A DNA stretch of 9,034 nt from Sutterella sp. GTDB taxonomy: Bacteria; Pseudomonadota; Gammaproteobacteria; Burkholderiales; Burkholderiaceae_F. The DNA is taken from NCBI GenBank assembly GCA_003488465.1, contig DNLN01000170.1, positions 1 to 9,034 of the forward strand. Reading direction: 5' to 3'. The translations under genes were made by a program, and so were the position numbers. The number at the start of each line of letters is the position of its first letter. Position 1 is the first letter of the stretch. The notes below the pieces were generated by a model. That model did no database searches and was not told where the DNA came from. It saw only the letters and a program-made list of their open reading frames with translations. Below, piece by piece: positions 1 to 6,171 of this stretch.

Positions 1-605
1 ATCATCCCCTGATTCAGCACAAGCTCTCCATCATGCGCCAGAAGGAAACCAGCACGAACGTGTTCCGCCAGCTGCTGCGTGAAATCACCGTTCTGATGGG
101 CTATGAACTGACGCGCGATCTGCCGCTCACGACCCGCAATATCGAGACGCCGATCTGCAAGATGGCCGCGCCGACGCTTGCCGGCAAGAAGCAGGTCATC
201 GTTCCGGTGCTCCGCGCCGGTCTCGGCATGAGCGATGGTCTTCTCGAACTGATGCCCTCGGCCCGTGTGGGTCACATCGGCATGTACCGCGGCCCGGACA
301 AGCGCCCTGTCGAATATCTCGTGCGGCTGCCCCAGGTGACGGACCGCTTCTTCATCCTGTGCGATCCGATGCTTGCAACCGGCTATTCGGCCGTCCATGC
401 CATCGAAGTGCTGGTCAAGCGCGGCGTGCCCGTCGAATCGATCCGGTTCCTCGCTCTCGTTGCCGCGCCTGAGGGCGTGCAGGTCGTCCAGGATCATTAT
501 CCGATCGATGTGTATGTGGCGAGCCTCGATGAGCGCCTGAACGAAAACGCCTACATCGTTCCCGGCCTGGGCGATGCCGGCGACAGGCTCTTCGGCACGA
601 AGTAG
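1..605 (+). CDS. upp: Uracil phosphoribosyltransferase, 5'-truncated by the window edge
   Basis: Converts uracil and PRPP to UMP plus pyrophosphate in the cytosol (pyrimidine salvage). The reading frame is open to the left edge: the residues before the first in-window ATG (33) read [10 protein letters not shown] and match the conserved N-terminus of Upp, so ATG33 is an internal methionine and roughly 15 residues are missing upstream. Numbering from that methionine, visible family marks are [13 protein letters not shown] (about 58-70), the PRPP-binding loop [10 protein letters not shown] (111-120), LVAAPEGVQ (about 142-150) and the C-terminal [14 protein letters not shown], which is the uracil-binding end of the family. 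The tyrosine in ATGYSA, where E. coli has glycine, is usual in Burkholderiales as I recall them and supports the taxonomic guess. The C-terminus is intact and is followed by a strong terminator, so it is not co-transcribed with frdC. Confidence 0.97.
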   Translation, partial: HPLIQHKLSIMRQKETSTNVFRQLLREITVLMGYELTRDLPLTTRNIETPICKMAAPTLAGKKQVIVPVLRAGLGMSDGLLELMPSARVGHIGMYRGPDKRPVEYLVRLPQVTDRFFILCDPMLATGYSAVHAIEVLVKRGVPVESIRFLALVAAPEGVQVVQDHYPIDVYVASLDERLNENAYIVPGLGDAGDRLFGTK

Positions 606-624
606 CACTGCGCAAAACATCAGA

Positions 625-670
625 TTCGGCGTCTTGCCCCCTTACGGGAAAGACGCCGAAATTGTTTTTT
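625..670 (+). terminator. Rho-independent terminator of upp
   Basis: A perfect 11-bp stem, TTCGGCGTCTT (625-635) with AAGACGCCGAA (650-660), is extended inside the loop by CCC/GGG (637-639 with 646-648). ATTGTTTTTT (661-670) follows. It starts 20 nt after the upp stop codon and separates upp from the frdC promoter region. Confidence 0.9.
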
Positions 671-700
671 CACGAAAATTACGGGTTAATACTAGTAGGC

Positions 701-717
701 AGTGAAATAATTTCACT
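701..717. promoter_or_regulatory. 17-nt perfect palindrome, possible operator
   Basis: AGTGAAATAATTTCACT has 8-bp arms around one central A. It lies in the AT-rich gap between the upp terminator and the FNR site, about 144 bp upstream of the predicted frdC transcription start. It has no T-tract, so it is not a terminator. It could bind a dimeric regulator. I do not recognise which one. Confidence 0.35.
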
Positions 718-734
718 AAATGAAATTAGCATAT

Positions 735-748
735 AAGGGTTTACCCTT
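735..748. promoter_or_regulatory. 14-nt palindrome, possible operator
   Basis: AAGGGTTTACCCTT has perfect 6-bp arms and a 2-nt centre, 17 nt after the 701-717 palindrome. A TATAAG hexamer (732-737) overlaps its left edge and could be a -10 element, but I see no good -35 partner. The half-sites do not fit the NarL 7-2-7 arrangement. Confidence 0.3.
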
Positions 749-796
749 GTTACATGCTTTTCATGCCAGATTTTCATCTCAAAAGTCACCGTCGAT

Positions 797-845
797 TTGA
801 CATGGATCAAACTTAAGATACCCTGAAAGGAGCATCATTCGCCCC
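797..845 (+). promoter_or_regulatory. Predicted FNR-dependent (class II) promoter of frdC
   Basis: TTGACATGGATCAA (797-810) matches the FNR consensus TTGAT-N4-ATCAA at 9 of 10 defined positions. Its centre is at 803.5. A weak -10 hexamer CATCAT (833-838) would put transcription start near 845, 41.5 bp from the site centre, which is the usual geometry for FNR-activated class II promoters. A weak -10 combined with an activator site is expected for such promoters. The start point itself is inferred. The site implies induction of frdC when oxygen is absent. Confidence 0.65.
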
Positions 846-907
846 AAGGAAGTGCATTGCCTGTCAGTGCGCCCTCCTGTGCTTTTTTCCCTTTCAAGGA
901 TACTGTT

Positions 908-1690
908 ATGACCCCCGATCAAATCAAGTATGCATATACGCCTGACTTTGAACAGAACATCAACGGCGTTGCTCTGAAGGATGCCAAGCGCGTTAGCCGC
1001 TGGCCCGCCATTTTGGATGTGACGCAGTCCGTGACCGGCCTGATCCTCGGCCTGTTCCTGTTCTGCCACATGGCCTTCACGAGCTCCATCCAGATCAGCA
1101 AGGATCTGTTCTGGAACCTCATCGAGACCTCCGGCGGCGCCTTCATCTTCAGCTCCTCCCAGGAGTGGATGCACGTTCTGTTCGTCGGCTTTATCACCGT
1201 GTGCGTGATCCTGCACGCCCTGTGCGCTCTGCGCCGCTTCCCGACGTCCTATCACCAGTTCCGTGACATCAAGGCACACGTCGGCGTTCTGCATCACACC
1301 GACACCACGCTCTGGTTCATCCAGTTCGTGACCGCCGTGATCCTCACCGCCTTCGTCTTCCCGCACGTCATGGGCATGCTGATGGCCCCGGGCGAAATCG
1401 ATCCCAACCTCTCGTCCGTTCACACCTATCACATGGGTCTGTGCTGGACGCTCGTGTTCCTGGTCGTCACCGAACTGCACGGCATGATCGGTCTGTATCG
1501 CCTTGGCGTCAAGTGGAACGTCATCAAGGGCGAACGCGCCGGCTTCCGCAAGACGATGCTCGTCGTGGCCGTTCTCATGATCGCCTGCGGCTCTCTGACC
1601 GCCTTCACGTACTGGTCTTACGGCAAGCAGCTGGTTGAAGCCGACCAGGCCGCCCTGCGCTATCAGCCGACCTACAACTGGTACGAATAA
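908..1690 (+). CDS. frdC: Fumarate reductase cytochrome b subunit, diheme (Wolinella FrdC type)
   Basis: Membrane anchor of quinol:fumarate reductase. It carries two b hemes that pass electrons from menaquinol to the FrdB iron-sulfur subunit and the FrdA flavoprotein. The start at 908 is chosen because AAGGA (896-900) lies 7 nt upstream; the open frame reaches back to 857 but that leader is not family-like. The 260-aa protein has five predicted helices, roughly 38-60, 88-110, 134-158, 174-200 and 213-236. The four heme-ligand histidines of Wolinella FrdC (His44, 93, 143, 182) have counterparts at H54, H103, H153 and H191. E189 in TELHG corresponds to Glu180 of the proton-transfer E-pathway. 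The SRWPAILD, HTDTTLWFIQ and GLYRLGVKW stretches are also conserved. A menaquinol-site glutamate (Glu66 in Wolinella) is less certain: E73 is nearest but offset by three residues. No frdA or frdB follows; a terminator begins 30 nt after the stop. Confidence 0.93.
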   Translation: MTPDQIKYAYTPDFEQNINGVALKDAKRVSRWPAILDVTQSVTGLILGLFLFCHMAFTSSIQISKDLFWNLIETSGGAFIFSSSQEWMHVLFVGFITVCVILHALCALRRFPTSYHQFRDIKAHVGVLHHTDTTLWFIQFVTAVILTAFVFPHVMGMLMAPGEIDPNLSSVHTYHMGLCWTLVFLVVTELHGMIGLYRLGVKWNVIKGERAGFRKTMLVVAVLMIACGSLTAFTYWSYGKQLVEADQAALRYQPTYNWYE

Positions 1691-1719
1691 TCTGGTTCTC
1701 TAGATTTACCGGTTAAAGG

Positions 1720-1752
1720 AGCGCCGTCTCAGAGTGAGGCGGCGCTTTTTTT
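1720..1752 (+). terminator. Rho-independent terminator of frdC
   Basis: An 11-bp stem with one G-U pair, AGCGCCGTCTC (1720-1730) with GAGGCGGCGCT (1736-1746), has a 5-nt loop and runs directly into TTTTTTT (1746-1752). It isolates frdC as a one-gene transcription unit. Confidence 0.9.
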
Positions 1753-1821
1753 GACTCCAAAGATCTACTTGTAGAGTTAATATCGCAACAACCTAGGTTT
1801 CTTTTTGAGGGATCACCTTCT

Positions 1822-4341
1822 ATGTCAGTATCCAAAGCCGCTGTTGTCTCAGTCTCCGCCGTTGCCGTTCTGGCAGCCCTGTACGCTGCCGCCGGTTACA
1901 TCGCCGTCCCCTCTGCCGTGAAATGGGCTGTCGGCAAGTACCTGCCCGGGCCCCTGGAAGGCAAGAACGCCACGGTCGAATCCGTTTCTTTCAATCCCTG
2001 GACGCTCGCACTTGAACTGAATAACCTCAAGGTCGAGTCGGCCAAGCACCCGGGCACCAACGTGCTCTCGCTAGCCTATGCGAAGGCCGATGCGAGCATC
2101 AGTTCGCTCTTCAAGATGGCTCCCGTGCTTGACGCTCTGACCGTCAAGTCGCTCATCGTCGACTACGACCAGACCCCGGCGGGAGCCAAGCCCAAGAAGA
2201 CGGTCACGGAGAGCTCTCTGGCTCAGGGCGCAGCCGGGGCGGCCAAGGTCGCCAAGTCCGAGAGCAAATCCTCCTCGTCCTTCTCGCTGCCCGCGATGAG
2301 CCTCTCTGACGTCAGGCTCTCCGACAGCTCCGTTCGCTTCCGTGACAGCTCCCAGGGCATCGACATGCAGGCGACGGACATCAACTTCGAGCTGCCGCTC
2401 ATCTCGACCCTGTCGAGCGCGACCGATTTGCCGGAGATGACACCGAAGCTTTCTCTGAAGCTTGATGGCAATCCGATCACCGCAACGGGCAAGACGACCA
2501 AGACCGGAGCCACCATCACGATCAACGTGCCTGAACTGGATGCCGCCAAGATCCTCAAGGCGCTTCCCGTGAAACTGCCCGTTTCCGTGCGCAGTCTGCG
2601 CCTCGGCGCAAACGTCACCGCGGACTACGTGATGAAGGGCGGCAACAGCGTCACGCTCTCCGGAAAGGTTCATGCCGGCAGCATTGACGTGGCTCAGGGC
2701 TCGTCACTTACCTTTGCCGCCAATGCACTTGATGTCGATCTCGGCAAGATTGACGTGTTCGGTCAGAAGGCGCATGTTGCGGCCGTCACGCTCGTCTCGC
2801 CCCAGGCCAAGGGCCGACTCAAGCGCCTCATGTCGCTCGCCTCCGCAGATGAAGGCACGAAACCCCAGACACGCAAGACCGCCGGCTCGCTTTCTCCGAT
2901 CAGCCCGGCCTACGCCGCGCAGAGCGCTGGCTGGGACTGGTCCGTTGGTTCTGTCAAGGTCACCTCGGGCAACGTATCCGTCACTGACGACACTCTGAAG
3001 AGCCCGGCAACGCTGACTCTTTCCAACATCAACGTCTCCGCGAGCAATCTGACGCAGGCTGCAGGAGCCAAATCCCCCTTCAGCATGTCGATGGGCCTTG
3101 CCAAGGGCACGGTCAAAGTCTCGGGAGAGGCCCAGCTCGCAACGCTTGGCGCTGCCGCCAGGGTTGCGATCGATTCCGTCGATCTTGCCTCGCTTACCCC
3201 CTGGATCCGCCACTACGCCCAGACCTCTGTCACCAGTGGTCTGCTGTCCACCAACGCAAGCGTGACAGCCGGCATGGCCGGTCAGACGCCCGCCGTCAAG
3301 CTCTCGGGCAGCATGGGCCTAACCAACCTTTCGGCGAGCTATCTGGCCATCCCCACCGCCATCCGACTGGGCTCGCTTGGCGTCAATATCAAGGAGATCG
3401 ACACATCCAAGCAGACGGCCGCTGTCAGTTCCGTTGCGCTCCAGTCCCCGTCCGTGACGATCGCACGGAGCGTCCTTGACAAACTTTCCGGCGGCAACGG
3501 GTCTTCCAACTCCAAGTCTGCGGACAAGACTCAGGGCAACGCCTCGGCAAAGAGCGCTGCATCCTCGCAGCAGAAACCGGCCAAGAGTACTGCTGCCAAG
3601 GCCGATTGGACCTGGTCCGTCGGCAGCATCGATCTCAAGGACGGCACGGCCACGCTCAGGGATGACACGCTCAAGCCCGTCGCCGCGCTTGCCGTCAGCC
3701 AGATCAATGCCAAGGTTCAGAATCTGTCCTCGCAAAAGGGATCGGTCTCTCCGTACAGCGTGAGCGCCACGGTCGCCAAGGGCACGTTTGCCAGCGAAGG
3801 CAAACTCTCCCTCGATCCGATGTCAATCACGGCAACGAACAAGATGAACGGCGTTCAGCTCCCAACGTTCAATCCGTGGCTGGCCGCTTCGGGAGCCTCT
3901 CTCACCAAGGGTGCGGCCTCTTTGAACGGCAATCTCACGTTCAAGCAGGCCGCCAAGACCGCAGTGAGCTGGAAGGGCAGCATGCAGATCAGCGATTTCA
4001 ATGCCAAGAAGGGCGGCGCCACCGTGCTCAGCTGGGACAAAGCTACTGCAAGCAACATCAATCTGCAGTCGATCGAGCCGATGAACCTGTCCATCGAACT
4101 GCTTGAAATTGATCAGCCAATGCAAAAGATGCTCAAGCAGGAAAAGAGAGTGGGCTCTCTGATCAACCTTCTCACCAAGGGCAGGCACGCCGCGAAGATC
4201 GAGCAGGTTGAAACCAAATTGCGCAAGGACGTCAAGCTGCGCAACCTGGTATACAAGGACGGCAAATTCAGCGCCGGCAGATCTGACAACTCGCTGAGCA
4301 GCGTGCTTCTGAAAGGCCTGAACTCAGTGTTCGGAAAGTAA
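1822..4341 (+). CDS. DUF748 (AsmA-like) envelope protein
   Basis: An 839-aa protein. One N-terminal hydrophobic segment (about residues 6-29) is a signal anchor, so the rest should lie in the periplasm. The following NPWTLALELNNLKV and APVLDALTVKSL stretches are typical of DUF748, a family related to AsmA/TamB-like bridge proteins; lipid transport or envelope maintenance is an inference from that relationship. The body is rich in beta-strand-like alternation with three related modules. Residues 371-462 and 596-687 are a clear duplication, and a more distant copy begins near 155. Low-complexity Ser/Ala/Lys linkers precede the second and third modules (about 335-370 and 560-593). Many family members I know are over 1000 aa, so this is a short one, but it has a normal end. 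GAGGGA (1807-1812) is a loosely spaced ribosome site. No clear promoter was seen in 1753-1821. It is probably monocistronic, between two terminators. Confidence 0.82.
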   Translation: MSVSKAAVVSVSAVAVLAALYAAAGYIAVPSAVKWAVGKYLPGPLEGKNATVESVSFNPWTLALELNNLKVESAKHPGTNVLSLAYAKADASISSLFKMAPVLDALTVKSLIVDYDQTPAGAKPKKTVTESSLAQGAAGAAKVAKSESKSSSSFSLPAMSLSDVRLSDSSVRFRDSSQGIDMQATDINFELPLISTLSSATDLPEMTPKLSLKLDGNPITATGKTTKTGATITINVPELDAAKILKALPVKLPVSVRSLRLGANVTADYVMKGGNSVTLSGKVHAGSIDVAQGSSLTFAANALDVDLGKIDVFGQKAHVAAVTLVSPQAKGRLKRLMSLASADEGTKPQTRKTAGSLSPISPAYAAQSAGWDWSVGSVKVTSGNVSVTDDTLKSPATLTLSNINVSASNLTQAAGAKSPFSMSMGLAKGTVKVSGEAQLATLGAAARVAIDSVDLASLTPWIRHYAQTSVTSGLLSTNASVTAGMAGQTPAVKLSGSMGLTNLSASYLAIPTAIRLGSLGVNIKEIDTSKQTAAVSSVALQSPSVTIARSVLDKLSGGNGSSNSKSADKTQGNASAKSAASSQQKPAKSTAAKADWTWSVGSIDLKDGTATLRDDTLKPVAALAVSQINAKVQNLSSQKGSVSPYSVSATVAKGTFASEGKLSLDPMSITATNKMNGVQLPTFNPWLAASGASLTKGAASLNGNLTFKQAAKTAVSWKGSMQISDFNAKKGGATVLSWDKATASNINLQSIEPMNLSIELLEIDQPMQKMLKQEKRVGSLINLLTKGRHAAKIEQVETKLRKDVKLRNLVYKDGKFSAGRSDNSLSSVLLKGLNSVFGK
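2932..3207 (+). repeat. Internal protein repeat, copy A (DUF748 protein residues 371-462)
   Basis: It aligns without gaps to copy B (3607-3882) over 92 residues, with about 35 identities counted by eye. Shared anchors are W-x-WSVGS, DDTLK, a central S-P-x-S-x-S, AKGT and a final PW. The distance from the WSVGS tryptophan to the PW tryptophan is 88 residues in both copies. The DNA is well diverged, so the duplication is old. Confidence 0.7.
3607..3882 (+). repeat. Internal protein repeat, copy B (DUF748 protein residues 596-687)
   Basis: Partner of copy A at 2932-3207. Each copy follows a Ser/Ala/Lys-rich linker, which suggests modular growth of the protein by tandem duplication of a linker-plus-domain unit. 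Confidence 0.7.
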
Positions 4342-4352
4342 CTTCCCGATAG

Positions 4353-4385
4353 GGAAAAGCCGGCACACAGCCGGCTTTTCCTTTT
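4353..4385. terminator. Bidirectional terminator between convergent genes
   Basis: A perfect 12-bp stem, GGAAAAGCCGGC (4353-4364) with GCCGGCTTTTCC (4370-4381), has a 5-nt loop and is followed on the plus strand by TTTT. On the minus strand the stem itself ends in TTTTCC. It lies 11 nt after the DUF748 gene stop and 4 nt beyond the stop of the opposing membrane-protein gene, so it can serve both. Confidence 0.85.
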
Positions 4386-4389
4386 GCAG

Positions 4390-4743
4390 TCAGTGCATTT
4401 TGTCGCAGCGGCACCCGCTGCCGTAATAGTTCGCGAGCCGGGCGCTGTAGAACACAAGGCACGAGAGCCAGGTAAAGACGGCTACCCCTGCCATGATGCA
4501 GGCCGCCAGATGCCAGGGCTGCCCCCACGTGAGCCGCATCATGACAAGCTCCACGCCCGAGCGGATCCACTCACCGCCGCACAGGATCAGGCTGAACATC
4601 TCAACCTTCGGGATCAGCCAGTGCGGCACGGCAAGCAGCACGATCAGCGCGGCCGGAATCGCGATGAGTTCAGGCATGCCGTGGAACATGGCGTGCGCCG
4701 CCATCAGAACGAAAGACAGTGCGGGAAAAATCAGCCTCCACAT
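4390..4743 (-). CDS. Small four-helix membrane protein of unknown function, ygbA-coupled
   Basis: I do not recognise this 117-aa protein. It has four likely membrane helices, about residues 3-19, 23-44, 49-70 and 78-100. There are histidines in or near the membrane (H17, H21 in AHAMFHG, H41 in AVPHW, H78) and a hydrophilic tail ending CRCDKMH (C111, C113, H117). These residues could bind heme or metal, but no known motif is complete. The ATG is 2 nt after the ygbA stop (TGA-CC-ATG), and an AAGGAG inside the end of ygbA lies 11 nt upstream of it, so the two genes are almost surely translated from one mRNA. It ends just before the bidirectional hairpin. The coupling suggests a role with YgbA, perhaps in nitrosative stress; this is inference. 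Confidence 0.7.
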   Translation of the reverse strand: MWRLIFPALSFVLMAAHAMFHGMPELIAIPAALIVLLAVPHWLIPKVEMFSLILCGGEWIRSGVELVMMRLTWGQPWHLAACIMAGVAVFTWLSCLVFYSARLANYYGSGCRCDKMH

Positions 4744-4745
4744 GG

Positions 4746-5171
4746 TCAGGGAATCTCCTTGTCAGATTGAACGGGATCCAAACGAACAGTACGGTTCCGG
4801 GGTTTCTCTGGCGGAGTGACCGTGAGATAGATCCACAGGTGGTCAAGCGCCATCAGCGGATGCGTGAACATGAGCCGGGGGCCGGCATAGGCCATCGCCT
4901 TTCGAATCCTTTCCTTGTACTCGGGCTTGAAGCAATGGATCTTGCAGTGGTCACACGTTGGCTTTTCCTGACCAAACGGACAGCAGGCAAGCCGCCTCAA
5001 AGCATACTGGGTGAGCTCCTCGCACTCGGCGCAAAGGCTCGGTCCGCCGTCCTCATGGCGATGGCGGGCCTTGCAGTACATCCGGATCAAGCCCCTGAGC
5101 GTATCGGCCTGCCGTTTCAGACGGCCGCTATCGAGCCTGGCCATGCGATCATTTTCAGTCATAGCAAGCAT
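4746..5171 (-). CDS. ygbA: YgbA family protein (nitrous oxide-stimulated promoter family)
   Basis: A soluble, cysteine-rich protein of up to 141 aa, matching the YgbA_NO family by its signature: RLIRMYC-like start (LRGLIRMYC, to C33), then C47-x2-C50, CCPFGQEKPTC (C63, C64, C73), C76, C80 and FKPEYKERIRKAMAYAGPRL. In E. coli, ygbA belongs to the NO-responsive NsrR regulon; its biochemical role is poorly defined. The cysteine pattern suggests binding of a metal or iron-sulfur centre (inference). The ATG at 5171 is the outermost choice and has no good ribosome site. Methionines at 5162 and 5144 are alternatives, the latter closer to the family core. The last ~20 residues are charged and not conserved as far as I know. 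It is the first gene of a two-gene operon with the membrane protein behind it, and is divergent from the EamA gene. I could not find a convincing NsrR or FNR/DNR site upstream. Confidence 0.88.
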   Translation of the reverse strand: MLAMTENDRMARLDSGRLKRQADTLRGLIRMYCKARHRHEDGGPSLCAECEELTQYALRRLACCPFGQEKPTCDHCKIHCFKPEYKERIRKAMAYAGPRLMFTHPLMALDHLWIYLTVTPPEKPRNRTVRLDPVQSDKEIP

Positions 5172-5280
5172 TATCTGTGTTCTGAGCGCAGGGACATTAC
5201 GGGTTCCCGCTTAAGAATGGCTGAGAGAGCGATCGGCTAGAATGCCTAGCTCTTTTGGCAGGGTTTTCTGTTTTTCCCTT
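5172..5280. promoter_or_regulatory. Divergent intergenic region between ygbA and the EamA gene
   Basis: It should hold both promoters. On the minus strand GATAAT (5176-5171) is a -10-like hexamer that overlaps the outermost ygbA ATG. On the plus strand TAGAAT (5238-5243) is a -10-like hexamer inside a small inverted repeat, GCTAG-aatgc-CTAGC (5236-5250). Neither has a good -35 match. The stretch 5251-5280 is T-rich and looks like an untranslated leader. Confidence 0.4.
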
Positions 5281-6171
5281 ATGCTTCAGTCGCTTTGGAT
5301 GCTTGTCGCATCATTTTTCTTTGCCTGCATGACGGCCCTTGTGAAGTACACCGCCGGGCTCGGAGAGGCAGGCACCTTCGAGATCGTCTTCTACCGGTCT
5401 CTGATCGGACTGCTGTTCATCGCCATCCTCGCCGCCGTACGGGGCTACTCGCTTCGAACAAAGCATCTCCCGGGGCACCTGAAGCGTTCGATTCTGGGCA
5501 CGATTGCGTTCACAATGTGGTTTGCGAGCATGGGACACCTGCCGCTCGGAACCGGCACGACGCTCAACTACACGGCCCCGATCTTCATTGCAATCACCAC
5601 CATCGTCGTCGCGCTCAGAAAGAAGGAGCCTGCACCCTGGATGCTGGGGCTTGCAATTCTTGCCGGCTTCATCGGCATCTGCCTCATTCTTCGCCCGTCG
5701 GTGAACGGCGAACAGCTCCCTTGGGCCATGCTTGGACTCACGGCAGGCGCTCTCGGCCCCATCATTTTCTTCCAGATCAAGCAGCTCGGACGCCTGCGCG
5801 AACCCTCGTATCGGATCGTGTTCTACTTCTCGCTCGTGGGAACCATCTGGGGATTTGCGGGGACCCTTGCCCTCGAGCACGGACTGGGCCTGCACAGCAT
5901 GCAGACGATGCTGGGCCTGCTCGGCGTCGGCTCGGTTGCAATCCTTGCGCAGCTCTCGATGACGAGGGCCTACGCGTACGGCAACATGATGCTTTCGGCA
6001 TGCCTGCAGTTTGCAACCATCCCGCTCTCGGAAATCCTGAGCGCAATCGTCTTCCATGAGACACTGCCGCCCGTGGCGCTCGCAGGCATGGGACTCATCC
6101 TGATTTCGGGGTGCTCTGCCACGGTGATCACCAAGAGAATGGAGCAGCGCAGAGCGCAGCAGGAGCGCTAG
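5281..6171 (+). CDS. EamA-family (DMT superfamily) transporter
   Basis: A 296-aa inner-membrane protein with about ten hydrophobic helices in two EamA repeats (roughly residues 1-140 and 145-285). Family marks include FYRSLIG after helix 2, the LNYTAPIF stretch in the first repeat, and its counterpart ACLQFATIPLSEILSAIVFHE followed by GMGLILISG near the end. These proteins export or import small metabolites; the substrate cannot be read from the sequence. The frame is open to an ATG at 5242. I prefer 5281 because helix 1 starts almost at once there (MLQSLWMLVASFFF), the 39 extra bases are T-rich, and a -10-like TAGAAT overlaps the earlier ATG. Neither start has a clear ribosome site, so 5242 remains possible. 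The tail is basic (KRMEQRRAQQER). The stop shares a CTAG with the stop of the opposing ccmI-like gene, and no hairpin separates them. Confidence 0.9.
   Translation: MLQSLWMLVASFFFACMTALVKYTAGLGEAGTFEIVFYRSLIGLLFIAILAAVRGYSLRTKHLPGHLKRSILGTIAFTMWFASMGHLPLGTGTTLNYTAPIFIAITTIVVALRKKEPAPWMLGLAILAGFIGICLILRPSVNGEQLPWAMLGLTAGALGPIIFFQIKQLGRLREPSYRIVFYFSLVGTIWGFAGTLALEHGLGLHSMQTMLGLLGVGSVAILAQLSMTRAYAYGNMMLSACLQFATIPLSEILSAIVFHETLPPVALAGMGLILISGCSATVITKRMEQRRAQQER

Noticed and set aside
363..392. [10 protein letters not shown] with tyrosine in the PRPP loop of Upp, where E. coli has glycine.
   Set aside because: Burkholderiales Upp proteins carry ATGYSA as I recall them, so it is a lineage trait and not a defect.
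797..802. TTGACA as a perfect sigma70 -35 box upstream of frdC.
   Set aside because: No acceptable -10 hexamer lies 16-18 nt downstream. The same bases are better explained as the left half of the FNR site.
857..907. In-frame upstream start that would lengthen FrdC by 17 residues.
   Set aside because: It lacks a ribosome site and family similarity; AAGGA before 908 and the protein start fit ATG908.
779..1480. Long minus-strand open frame opposite frdC.
   Set aside because: It is the antisense shadow of a strongly conserved membrane protein, with a charged His/Gly-rich composition and no family resemblance.
4719..5240. Plus-strand 173-residue open frame opposite ygbA.
   Set aside because: It is a shadow of ygbA, whose cysteine signature and coupling to the next gene are clear on the minus strand.
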